Shown here: piece by piece, positions 6,493 through 14,374 of the stretch
Layout of the letters: every line of letters starts with the position of its first letter
Position numbering within the stretch: the first letter of the stretch is position 1
Assembly: GCA_905214155.1 (NCBI GenBank)
Contig: CAJMLC010000009.1
Location: forward strand, 1-25,456
DNA length: 25,456 bases
Direction of reading: 5' to 3'
Source of the DNA: an uncultured bacterium
Lineage (GTDB): Bacteria > Bacillota > Clostridia > Oscillospirales > Oscillospiraceae
Made by a program: the position numbers and the translations under genes
Notes under the pieces: generated by a model
The model's database searches: none
The model's input: only the letters and a program-made list of their open reading frames with translations
Told to the model about the DNA's origin: nothing

Positions 6493-6506
6493 AAAGGAGG
6501 TACGTC

Positions 6507-7880
6507 TTGCCTATTTCTGCAATTTGGGCCGATCTGCGGCAGCGGCTGCGCCGGATGCGTCCGCCGCAGATCATCGTGCTGGCCTTCCTCACGATCATTC
6601 TGCTGGGCAGCGCGCTGCTCTGCCTGCCCGCCGCATCGAAGAGTGGGCGGCCAACCGATTTTCTGACAAGTTTATTCACGGCCACGTCCGCCACCTGTGT
6701 CACGGGCCTCATCCGCGTGGACACCGGCACGTACTGGAGCAGCTTTGGCCAGGCGGTCATTCTGGTCATGATCCAGATCGGCGGCCTCGGCTTTATGACC
6801 ATCGCGTCCATCTTCTTTTTCACGCTCCGGCGGAAGATCGGCCTGCGGCAGCGGCTGGTGCTGGCGCAGGCGCTGAGCTTTGACCAGATCAGCGGCGTGG
6901 TCGGCCTGGTGAAAAACGTCCTGCTCGGGACGCTGGCCGTCGAGGGCACGGGCGCGCTGATCCTGATGCTGCGGTTCTGGCCGGAGTTCGGCTTTGGCCG
7001 TGCGCTGTGGTACGGCGTGTTCCATTCCATTTCGGCCTACTGCAATGCGGGCTTTGACGTGCTGGGGGATCTCGCCTCCGGCGGGAGTCTCTGCGGCTAT
7101 GTGGACGACCCGGTGGTGAACCTCACGATCATGGCGCTCATCACGATCGGAGGCCTCGGCTTCGCGGTCTGGGGCGACATCCGGAAAAACCGGCGTTTTT
7201 CCCGCATGAACGTCTATACAAGGCTCGTTTTGACGATTTCCTGCAGCCTGATCGTGGGCGGTGCGGCGGCGGTCGCGCTGCTCGAGTGGAACAACCCCGG
7301 CACGATCGGCGGGCTGACCGCGGGCGGTAAGGTGCTCGCAAGCCTGTTCCAGTCCGTAACGCTGCGCACGGCGGGCTTCGCCAGCTTCGACCAGAACGCG
7401 CTGCGCGACGTGACGAAGGCCGTCTGCGACGTGCTGATGTTCGTCGGCGGGTCTTCCGGCTCGACGGCGGGCGGCGTGAAGACGGTGACGGTCGGCGTGC
7501 TGGTGCTGGCGGCGGTCGGAACGGCAAGAGGGCGGACGCACATCACGGCGTTCAAGCGGACGATCCCGCAGAGTGCGGTCGCGAACGCGGGGGCCATCGC
7601 CCTGCTGGTGCTGACGCTGGGGTTCCTCGGCGCGGGGGCTATCACGGTGCTCGACGGCGTCAGCTTTGAAAACGCCATCTATGAGACGATCTCGGCGCTC
7701 TGCACCGTGGGCCTGACGACGGGCATCACGGCGGGGCTGAGCCTCGCGTCGTGCCTCATCTTAATTGTGTTTATGTTCTTTGGCCGCGTCGGCATCATGA
7801 CCATCAGCGTGGGCTTCATGATGGCGAACCCGGCGGAGGACCGCATTGAATACGCGCAGACGCGCGTGATGATCGGATAG
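6507..7880 (+). CDS. ktrB: TrkH/KtrB-family K+ uptake channel subunit
   Basis: 457 aa, with a TTG start supported by AAAGGAGG six bases upstream. It is an integral membrane protein of the SKT superfamily, built of four M1-P-M2 repeats that form a K+ (or Na+-coupled K+) pore. All four filter loops can be seen: TSATCVTGLIRVDT, ISAYCNAGFDVLG, SVTLRTAGFASFD and ISALCTVGLTTGIT, each with the key Gly. The GGSSGSTAGGVKT segment before the fourth repeat is also conserved. Many hydrophobic helices run along the chain. Size (about 450 aa) and the single-RCK partner encoded 9 bases downstream fit KtrB better than the larger TrkH systems. The gene has its own promoter and a folded leader. Confidence 0.93.
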   Translation: MPISAIWADLRQRLRRMRPPQIIVLAFLTIILLGSALLCLPAASKSGRPTDFLTSLFTATSATCVTGLIRVDTGTYWSSFGQAVILVMIQIGGLGFMTIASIFFFTLRRKIGLRQRLVLAQALSFDQISGVVGLVKNVLLGTLAVEGTGALILMLRFWPEFGFGRALWYGVFHSISAYCNAGFDVLGDLASGGSLCGYVDDPVVNLTIMALITIGGLGFAVWGDIRKNRRFSRMNVYTRLVLTISCSLIVGGAAAVALLEWNNPGTIGGLTAGGKVLASLFQSVTLRTAGFASFDQNALRDVTKAVCDVLMFVGGSSGSTAGGVKTVTVGVLVLAAVGTARGRTHITAFKRTIPQSAVANAGAIALLVLTLGFLGAGAITVLDGVSFENAIYETISALCTVGLTTGITAGLSLASCLILIVFMFFGRVGIMTISVGFMMANPAEDRIEYAQTRVMIG

Positions 7881-7889
7881 GAGGTCCGT

Positions 7890-8537
7890 ATGAAAAAAAC
7901 TTATGCGGTGATCGGCCTCGGGCGGTTCGGGACCGCCGTGGCCGAGCGGCTCTATGCCCTTGGAAATGAAGTGCTCGCCGTCGACGATGATGCCGAGCGC
8001 GTGCAGCGGATGGAATCCCGTGTGACCTACGCCGTCGTGGCCGACGCGCGGGACGAAGCGGTGCTCCGCTCGCTCGGCATGCGGAACTATGACTGCGCGA
8101 TCGTGGCCATCGGGACGGATCTGGCCGCAAGCATCGTCATCACGATGAACCTCAAGGAGCTCGGTGTGCCGCAGGTGATCTGCAAGGCCGAGGGCGACAT
8201 GCAGAAGCGCGCGCTGGAGAAGATCGGCGCGGACAAGGTGCTCATCCCGGAGCGGGAGGCCGGCGTGAAGCTGGCGCAGGCGGTCACATCGTCGAGCATC
8301 CTCGATTTCATCGAGCTGTCCGATCAGTACGGCATCGCGGAGCTGACGCTCCCGGAGGCGTGGGTCGGCAAGACGATCCGCGAGCTGAACATCCGCGCGA
8401 AGTACGGCGTGAACATTATCGCTGTGCGCGAAAACGGAAAGATCAACGTCGTCCCGGATGCGGACGAGCCGCTGCCCGCGGGCTGCGTGCTTGTGGCCGT
8501 CGGGGCGAACGACAAGCTGACGAGGCTGAGGGGATGA
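7890..8537 (+). CDS. ktrA: TrkA/KtrA-family K+ channel gating subunit (RCK protein)
   Basis: 215 aa. It is the cytoplasmic ring subunit that gates KtrB by binding nucleotide. The N-terminal RCK domain has the Rossmann motif GLGRFG at 9-14 with an acidic end to the second strand (VLAVDDD), and continues to about residue 130. The RCK_C/TrkA_C domain follows (about 135-215; ELTLPEAWVGKTIRELNIRA), a domain that binds c-di-AMP in some Firmicute KtrA proteins; whether this one does is not visible from sequence. GGAGGT overlaps the end of ktrB, so the two are coupled. Its last bases overlap the next gene by an ATGA. Confidence 0.93.
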   Translation: MKKTYAVIGLGRFGTAVAERLYALGNEVLAVDDDAERVQRMESRVTYAVVADARDEAVLRSLGMRNYDCAIVAIGTDLAASIVITMNLKELGVPQVICKAEGDMQKRALEKIGADKVLIPEREAGVKLAQAVTSSSILDFIELSDQYGIAELTLPEAWVGKTIRELNIRAKYGVNIIAVRENGKINVVPDADEPLPAGCVLVAVGANDKLTRLRG

Positions 8538-9286
8538 CAGAAGAACGCATTACCAGCCGCCAGAACCCGCTGCTGCGGCACGCGAAAAAGCTGCTGACCT
8601 CCCGGAGCTATCGGGAATCGTGCGGCGAGTTCGCCGCCGACGGGACGAAGCTGCTGGAAGAAGCGGCCCGGTGGGTGCCGGGGCTGCATACGGTCATTGC
8701 GGCCGATGGTGTCGAACTTTGCCGATTGCCGGAGGAAACCCGCGTTGTGCGCGTCCCGCGCGACGTGATGGCGAGCGTCTCGCAGATGGACGCGCCGCAG
8801 GGCGCGATCTTCCTCTGCAAAATACCGCAGCCGCCGCAGGCGGAGATCCTGCCGGGGACGCTCCTGCTCGACGGCATTCAGGACCCCGGCAATCTGGGTA
8901 CGATCCTGCGGACGGCGGATGCGCTGGCCGTGCCGGTGGTGCTGCTGCCCGGCTGCGCCGACGTGTGGAACCCGAAGGTGGTGCGCGCGTCGATGGGCGC
9001 GGCGTTCCGCGCCGTGCCGGTGGCGATGACGCGCGAGGCCGCGGTCGCGAGCTGCCGGGCAAACGGCGTGCGCCTGCTTGCCACGGCGCTGCGCGCCGAC
9101 GCGCACGATCTGCGTGAGGAGACGCTTTCGCAGACCGCCGTCATCATCGGCTCGGAAGGGCAGGGCGTCTGCCGCGAACTGCTGGATGCGGCGGACGGCA
9201 CGGTCATCATCCCGATGCAGAGCCACTGTGAATCGCTGAACGCGGCCGTCGCTGCAACCATTGTGATGTGGCAAATGCGCCGCTAA
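8534..9286 (+). CDS. SpoU/TrmH-family RNA 2'-O-methyltransferase
   Basis: 250 aa from the ATG at 8534, which overlaps the ktrA stop (ATGA). It is a SPOUT methyltransferase with an N-terminal substrate-binding domain (about 1-95, SpoU_sub_bind-like; RITSRQNPLLRHAKKLL). The knotted catalytic domain carries motif 1 DPGNLGTILRTAD (about 117-129), motif 2 around NPKVVRASMGA, and motif 3 IIGSEGQGV (204-212) with IPMQSHCESLNAAVAA. These residues bind S-adenosylmethionine in a trefoil knot. Relatives include RlmB and TsnR-like 23S rRNA methyltransferases; the exact nucleotide cannot be told. Coupling to a K+ transporter operon is probably positional rather than functional. Confidence 0.9.
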   Translation: MTEERITSRQNPLLRHAKKLLTSRSYRESCGEFAADGTKLLEEAARWVPGLHTVIAADGVELCRLPEETRVVRVPRDVMASVSQMDAPQGAIFLCKIPQPPQAEILPGTLLLDGIQDPGNLGTILRTADALAVPVVLLPGCADVWNPKVVRASMGAAFRAVPVAMTREAAVASCRANGVRLLATALRADAHDLREETLSQTAVIIGSEGQGVCRELLDAADGTVIIPMQSHCESLNAAVAATIVMWQMRR

Positions 9287-9317
9287 CTTAAATGACAGGT
9301 AAAAGATAGAAATATAC

Positions 9318-9360
9318 GGGCAGATTTGTGGCCTTCGGCAAAGGCGACGCAAAGCTGCCC
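9318..9360 (+). other. Nested hairpin in the 97-bp leader of dprA
   Basis: GGGCAG (9318-9323) pairs with CTGCCC (9355-9360), TTTG (9325-9328) with CAAA (9350-9353), and GCCTT (9331-9335) with AAGGC (9341-9345) around a 5-nt loop. No U-tract follows, so it is not a plain terminator. It ends 23 bases before the dprA GTG. It could affect translation or RNA stability; function is unknown. No convincing promoter is seen in this gap. Confidence 0.35.
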
Positions 9361-9383
9361 ACCAGGAAAGGGACTGAGGAGCG

Positions 9384-10607
9384 GTGCTGGAATACTGGCT
9401 GTGGCTGACGACCCGGCGTGGACTGGGACGGCAGGGAATGCACGCGGCGCTGCGGCGGTTCGGATCGCCGGAGGCGGTCTTCTACGCGGATGCGGAGGCA
9501 TATCGCGGCATCGAGGGCCTGAAAAACGCGGAGCCCCTCGAAGATAAAGACCTCACAGAGCCGCGCCGCATCCTCTCGGAATGCCACCGCAAAAGCATCC
9601 ACATCCTCACCTGGCAGGACGCGGCCTATCCGGCGCGCCTGCGCAGCATCGACGATCCGCCGCTGCTGCTCTACTATCAGGGCACGCTCCCGGACATCGA
9701 CGCGGAGCCGGTCGTCGCCATGGTCGGCACACGGCACGCTTCACTCTACGGCCTGCAGCAGGGCAAAACGCTCGGCTATCAGCTGGGGCGACTCGGCGCG
9801 ATCGTCGCCTCCGGCGGCGCGGACGGCGTGGATACGGTCTGCCTGACCGGCGCGCTGACGGCTGGCGGCCCGGTGATCGCGGTGCTGGGCTGCGGCGTGG
9901 ACGTGTCCTACCCGGCGAAAAACCGCGGCATGTTCGAGGACATCCGCTATCACGGCTGCCTCATCAGCGAATATCCGCCGGGGACGCCGCCTCTGCCGGA
10001 AAACTTCCCGGTGCGAAACCGCATCCTGAGCGGCATTTCGGTCGGCGTCGTGGTCGTAGAGGCGCCGGAGAAGAGCGGCGCGCTCATCACGGCCAGCCGC
10101 GCGCTCGAACAGGGGCGCGATGTGTTCGCCCTGCCCGCAAACGTCGGCAGCCCGACGTCGGCGGGAAATCTGCAGCTTTTGAAGGACGGGGCCATCCTCA
10201 TCTCCGAGGGCGCGGACGTGATGCGCGAATATGCCGCGCTCTATCCGGACCGCATCGCCTTCCAGCCGCCCGCCGTGCCGATGACGCTGACCGCGGCCGA
10301 GACGAAGGCCGCGCAGCCGGCAAAAGTGGCCCAGGGACGCACTTTCCCGAAAAAAGACGACAAAAAAGACGTTGACAATCTGGAAAACAGGGATTATATT
10401 GACGTACAGGAAATTTCAGACAAGCTCAGCCCGGATGAGGCGGCCGTGATCGGCCTGCTCGGCACGCAGCCGCTGCCGATGGATGAGATCATCGACCGGA
10501 GCCAGCTGCCCGCGGCGCGCGCCCTCGCGGCCATCACGCTGCTGGAGGTCAAACAGTACATCCAGCGCCTGCCGGGCAAGCGCTTTGCACTGGGCAAAAA
10601 ACGCTGA
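9384..10607 (+). CDS. dprA: DNA-processing protein DprA (Smf)
   Basis: 407 aa from a GTG with GAGGAG just upstream; the LEYWLWLTTRRGLG opening is typical. DprA binds incoming single-stranded DNA during natural transformation and loads RecA. The order is a SAM-like N-terminal region (about 1-70), a Rossmann-like DNA-binding domain (about 85-285), and a C-terminal winged helix (about 345-400; DEAAVIGLLGTQPLPMDEII). The Rossmann part includes VAMVGTRHASLYG, AVLGCGVDVSYPAKN, ISEYPPGTPP, FPVRNRILSGIS and the ITASRALEQGRDVFALPANVG region. The usual SGxARGID motif reads SGGADGVDT (143-151), with Asp where Arg is common. The linker (about 310-345) is Lys/Asp-rich and AT-rich, and holds a promoter. 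dprA next to topA is conserved order in Firmicutes. Confidence 0.93.
   Translation: MLEYWLWLTTRRGLGRQGMHAALRRFGSPEAVFYADAEAYRGIEGLKNAEPLEDKDLTEPRRILSECHRKSIHILTWQDAAYPARLRSIDDPPLLLYYQGTLPDIDAEPVVAMVGTRHASLYGLQQGKTLGYQLGRLGAIVASGGADGVDTVCLTGALTAGGPVIAVLGCGVDVSYPAKNRGMFEDIRYHGCLISEYPPGTPPLPENFPVRNRILSGISVGVVVVEAPEKSGALITASRALEQGRDVFALPANVGSPTSAGNLQLLKDGAILISEGADVMREYAALYPDRIAFQPPAVPMTLTAAETKAAQPAKVAQGRTFPKKDDKKDVDNLENRDYIDVQEISDKLSPDEAAVIGLLGTQPLPMDEIIDRSQLPAARALAAITLLEVKQYIQRLPGKRFALGKKR
10372..10400 (+). promoter_or_regulatory. Intragenic promoter inside dprA, likely for topA
   Basis: A perfect TTGACA (10372-10377), a 17-base spacer and TATATT (10395-10400) lie within the coding sequence of the DprA linker. 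It is 258 bases before the topA start and faces it. No promoter is seen in the 50-bp dprA-topA gap. Confidence 0.55.
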
Positions 10608-10657
10608 AACAACACCGCAGAAGCGGAAACAAGATAGATTTGGAGAACACCAACAAT

Positions 10658-13069
10658 ATGCCAAAAACGAATCTGGTGATCGTCGAGTCGCCGTCAAAGG
10701 CGAAGACGATCGGAAAATATCTGGGGCCGGACTTCACGGTCAAGGCCAGCATGGGCCATCTGCGCGATCTGCAGAAGAGCACGATGAGCGTGGACATCGA
10801 GCATGACTTTGAGCCGGAATATGTTCCGCTCAAGGGCAAGGAAGAGACCATCGAAGAACTGCAGAAGGCCGCCGCGAAAAGCGCGAATATCTACCTCGCA
10901 ACTGACCCGGACCGCGAGGGCGAGGCCATCTCGTGGCATTTGAAATATCTGCTGAACATCCCGGACGACAAGACCTACCGCGTGACATTCAACGAGATCA
11001 CGCGCGACGTGGTGCGCAAGTCCATTCAGGCCCCGCGCGCCATCGACCAGAACCTCGTCGACGCGCAGCAGGCCCGCCGCGTGCTCGACCGCATCGTCGG
11101 CTATCAGCTGAGCCCCCTGCTCTGGAAGAAGATCCGCAAGGGACTCTCCGCCGGGCGCGTGCAGTCGGTGGCGACGCGGCTGGTCGTCGACCGGGAGAAC
11201 GAGATCCGCGCCTTCCAGCCGCAGGAATACTGGTCGCTGGATGTGGATCTGGCCCGCGTGGGCAGGCCCGGTGGCTTCACGGCGCACTACTATGGCGACC
11301 CGAAGAAGCGCGAGCTGCCGAACCGCGAGACGGTCGACGCGATTCTGGCTGAACTGAAGACCGGCGAGTTCCGCGTCGAGAGCATCAAAAATACCGAAAA
11401 AAAGAAGAATCCTGCGCCGCCGTTCATCACCTCGACGCTCCAGCAGGAGGCGTCCCGCAAGCTCAATATGACGCCGCGGCGCACGATGATGATCGCGCAG
11501 CAACTCTATGAAGGCGTGGAGATCACGGGCGAGGGCTCGGTCGGTCTCATCACGTATATGCGAACCGATTCGCTGCGCATCTCGGAAGAGGCGCTCGCTG
11601 CGGCGGCGGACGTGATCAAAAGCCGCTATGGCGCGGCCTATTATCCGGGCAGCCCGCGGCGCTATAAGCCGAAGTCCGGCGCGCAGGATGCGCACGAGGC
11701 CATCCGGCCGAGCCATGTGGAGCTGACGCCGGAGATGGTGGAGCACGACCTGACGAAGGATCAGTTCCGGCTCTATAAGCTTATATGGAGCCGCTTCCTG
11801 TCCTCGCAGATGGCGAGCGCCGTCTATGACGTGACGGCCATCGAGGCCAGCTGCGGCAGGCATCTGTTCCGCGCGAGCCACCAGAGTATGCGCTTTTCCG
11901 GCTTCACGGCCATCTATGAGGAGGGCCGCGACGACGAGCAGGAGAAGCTCGATTCCCCGCTGCCCGACCTGAACGAGGGTGAGGCGCTGACGCCGGTACA
12001 GTATGACCCGCAGCAGCATTTCACGCAGCCGCCCGCGCGCTATACCGAAGCGACGCTCGTGCGCGCGATGGAGGAAAAGGGCGTGGGCCGTCCGTCGACC
12101 TATGCGGCCATCATCGCGACGATCCAGGACCGCGAGTATGTCTCGAAGACGGACAAGCGCCTGGCCCCGACGCCGCTCGGTGAGGTGGTCAACGGGCTGA
12201 TGATGGAGCGGTTTTCCGACATCGTGAATGTGGAATTCACGGCGGACATGGAAAAGCAGCTCGACCGCGTGGAGGAAGGGCAGCTCTACTGGAAGGAAGT
12301 CCTGCGGAAGTTCTACGGCGGCTTCCATCAGGAGATGCTGGACGCGGAGCAGGCGCTCGACGGCGTGCGGCTGAAGGTGCCGGATGAGGTGACGGACGAG
12401 AAATGCGAGCTCTGCGGGCGGAACCTCGTTGTGAAGACGAGCCGCTTCGGCAAATTCCTTGCCTGTCCGGGCTATCCCGAGTGCAAGTTCACGAAGCCCA
12501 TCACCGAGAAGATGCCGGGCCGCTGCCCGAAGTGCGGCAGTGCGATTTTGAAGCGGAAGTCGAAGCGCGGCTACGCCTATTACGCCTGTGAGCGCGGGGC
12601 CGAATGCGGCTTTATGACATGGGACGTGCCGACGGAGCAGGATTGCCCGGTCTGTGGACAGACGATGTTCAAGCGCTCCGGGCGCGGTGCGATGAAGCCG
12701 TTCTGCATCAACCCGGAGTGCGAGAACTTCCTGCCGGAGGACAAGCGCGGCTATCGCCGGAAGGCATCCTCGACCGGCGCGGCGACCGCCGAGAGCAATG
12801 CGGAGGCGGCAGCCGAGGCCGAGCAGGAGATTTTGACCGAGAAAAAGGCAAAATCCGCTGCGAAGAAGGCCGAAAAGGCCGCGGAAAAGAAGCCCGCCGC
12901 GAAGAAGTCCGCAGCGTCTAAAACGGACGCCAAAAAACCGGCGGCGAAGAAACCTGCCGCAAAGAGCACGGCGGCGAAGAAGACTGCAGCCAAGAAACCC
13001 GCTGTGAAAAAGACGACAACAACCAAAACGACCGCCGCGAAAAAGACGGCGAAGAAGGATACAGAATGA
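10658..13069 (+). CDS. topA: DNA topoisomerase I (type IA) with Lys/Ala-rich tail
   Basis: 803 aa from the ATG at 10658 (TGGAGA upstream); a TTG at 10640 would add six residues but has no good ribosome site. It relaxes negative supercoils by transient cutting of one strand. The Toprim domain has Glu10 in VIVESPSKAK and DPDRE at 83-87. The catalytic tyrosine is Tyr300 in LITYMRTDS. Three Cys4 zinc ribbons follow: from about 583 (CELCGRN), a second one (CPKCGSA), and from about 663 (CPVCGQT). The last roughly 80 residues are Lys/Ala/Thr repeats (KKPAAKK-like), a histone H1-like basic tail known for raising DNA binding in some actinobacterial TopA proteins but less usual here. The stop overlaps the trmFO start by ATGA. 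Confidence 0.96.
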   Translation: MPKTNLVIVESPSKAKTIGKYLGPDFTVKASMGHLRDLQKSTMSVDIEHDFEPEYVPLKGKEETIEELQKAAAKSANIYLATDPDREGEAISWHLKYLLNIPDDKTYRVTFNEITRDVVRKSIQAPRAIDQNLVDAQQARRVLDRIVGYQLSPLLWKKIRKGLSAGRVQSVATRLVVDRENEIRAFQPQEYWSLDVDLARVGRPGGFTAHYYGDPKKRELPNRETVDAILAELKTGEFRVESIKNTEKKKNPAPPFITSTLQQEASRKLNMTPRRTMMIAQQLYEGVEITGEGSVGLITYMRTDSLRISEEALAAAADVIKSRYGAAYYPGSPRRYKPKSGAQDAHEAIRPSHVELTPEMVEHDLTKDQFRLYKLIWSRFLSSQMASAVYDVTAIEASCGRHLFRASHQSMRFSGFTAIYEEGRDDEQEKLDSPLPDLNEGEALTPVQYDPQQHFTQPPARYTEATLVRAMEEKGVGRPSTYAAIIATIQDREYVSKTDKRLAPTPLGEVVNGLMMERFSDIVNVEFTADMEKQLDRVEEGQLYWKEVLRKFYGGFHQEMLDAEQALDGVRLKVPDEVTDEKCELCGRNLVVKTSRFGKFLACPGYPECKFTKPITEKMPGRCPKCGSAILKRKSKRGYAYYACERGAECGFMTWDVPTEQDCPVCGQTMFKRSGRGAMKPFCINPECENFLPEDKRGYRRKASSTGAATAESNAEAAAEAEQEILTEKKAKSAAKKAEKAAEKKPAAKKSAASKTDAKKPAAKKPAAKSTAAKKTAAKKPAVKKTTTTKTTAAKKTAKKDTE

Positions 13070-14364
13070 AACTGGAATGTACCGTGGTCGGCGCGGGGCT
13101 GGCCGGATGTGAGGCGGCGTGGCAGCTCGCCGCGCGCGGCGTCCATGTGACGCTGCACGAGATGAAGCCGCAGAAGATGACGCCTGCACACCATTGCAAT
13201 GACTTTGCGGAGCTGGTCTGCTCCAATTCGCTGCGCGGCGACCGGCTGGAAAATGCAGTTGGTCTTTTGAAAGAGGAGCTGCGGCGGCTGGGGAGCCTGA
13301 TCTTACAGTGCGCCGAGGCCAACCGCGTGGAGGCCGGCGGCGCGCTGGCCGTCGACCGCTACGGCTTTTCCGGCATGGTGACGGAGAGAATCAGATCGCA
13401 CCCGAACATCACCGTGGTCGAGGGCGAGGTGACCGAGGTCCCGCAGGGGCCGGTCATCGTCGCGACCGGCCCGCTGACGAGCGATGCGCTCGGCGCGGCG
13501 ATCCAAACCTATTTTGGCGGCGCGGACTATATGAGCTTTTTTGATGCGGCGGCGCCGCTCGTGAGCTTTGAGTCCATCGACATGGAGCGGGCCTGGTTCG
13601 CCTCCCGCTACGACCGTGGTGAAGCGGATTATGTCAACTGCTCGATGGAGCGCGACGAGTATGCCGCGTTCGTCGAGGCGCTGACCACCGCCGAAGAGGC
13701 GGAAGTCCACGGGTTTGAGGACTCGAAGGTGTTCGAGGGCTGCATGCCCGTTGAAGTCATGGCGCGGCGCGGGTTTGACACGCTGCGCTATGGGCCGCTG
13801 AAGCCCGTCGGCCTGAAGGACCCGAAGACCGGGAAGGAGCCGTATGCCGTGGTGCAGCTCCGGCGCGATAACGCGCAGGGCAGCATCTATAACATCGTCG
13901 GCTTCCAGACGCACCTGAAATTCCCGGAGCAAAAGCGCGTCTTTTCGATGATCCCCGCGCTGCACAATGCGGAATTTGTCCGCTACGGCGTGATGCACCG
14001 CAACACGTTCCTCGACAGCCCGCGTCTGCTAGACCGGTACTATGCCGACCGGCGCGATCCGCTGGTCGCGTTTGCCGGGCAGATGACCGGCGTGGAGGGC
14101 TACGTGGAGTCGACCGCGTCGGGCTATCTCGCGGCGGCGGCCATGGCGGCGAAGCTGAAGGGCGAGCCGCTGCCGGATTTCCCGCGCGAAACGGCCATCG
14201 GCGCGCTCGCGCTCTACATCTCCGATACGAGCATCGGCGCGTTCCAGCCGATGAATGTCAATTTCGGCATTATGAGCCCGCTTGGCTACCGGGTCAAGGG
14301 CAAGGCCAACAAGAATCTGGCGATCGCGCAGCGGTCGCTTGCCATCATCGATGCGATGAAGTAA
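13066..14364 (+). CDS. trmFO: Folate/FAD-dependent tRNA (uracil-54-C5)-methyltransferase TrmFO
   Basis: 432 aa. It makes ribothymidine at position 54 of the tRNA T-loop, using methylenetetrahydrofolate as carbon donor and FAD as reductant; it is the Gram-positive counterpart of the SAM-dependent TrmA. Seen are the N-terminal FAD motif VVGAGLAGCEAA (Gly9, Gly11, Gly14), Cys52 in ELVCSNSLRGD, Cys226 in FEGCMPVEVMA (the two catalytic cysteines of the family), and the C-terminal FAD-contacting SPLGYRVKGKANKN. The start overlaps the topA stop (ATGA) and the Ala/Lys-coding tail of topA runs right into it, so coupling is likely. The topA-trmFO order is common in Firmicutes. Confidence 0.96.
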   Translation: MKLECTVVGAGLAGCEAAWQLAARGVHVTLHEMKPQKMTPAHHCNDFAELVCSNSLRGDRLENAVGLLKEELRRLGSLILQCAEANRVEAGGALAVDRYGFSGMVTERIRSHPNITVVEGEVTEVPQGPVIVATGPLTSDALGAAIQTYFGGADYMSFFDAAAPLVSFESIDMERAWFASRYDRGEADYVNCSMERDEYAAFVEALTTAEEAEVHGFEDSKVFEGCMPVEVMARRGFDTLRYGPLKPVGLKDPKTGKEPYAVVQLRRDNAQGSIYNIVGFQTHLKFPEQKRVFSMIPALHNAEFVRYGVMHRNTFLDSPRLLDRYYADRRDPLVAFAGQMTGVEGYVESTASGYLAAAAMAAKLKGEPLPDFPRETAIGALALYISDTSIGAFQPMNVNFGIMSPLGYRVKGKANKNLAIAQRSLAIIDAMK

Positions 14365-14374
14365 GGAGGCAATT

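Noticed and set aside
10694..13189. Large minus-strand open frame of over 800 codons opposite topA, with similar long frames opposite dprA, smc, plsX and others
   Set aside because: GC-rich third positions remove stop codons from the antisense frames. The translations are Arg/His/Leu-rich without domains, and the plus-strand proteins are unmistakable.
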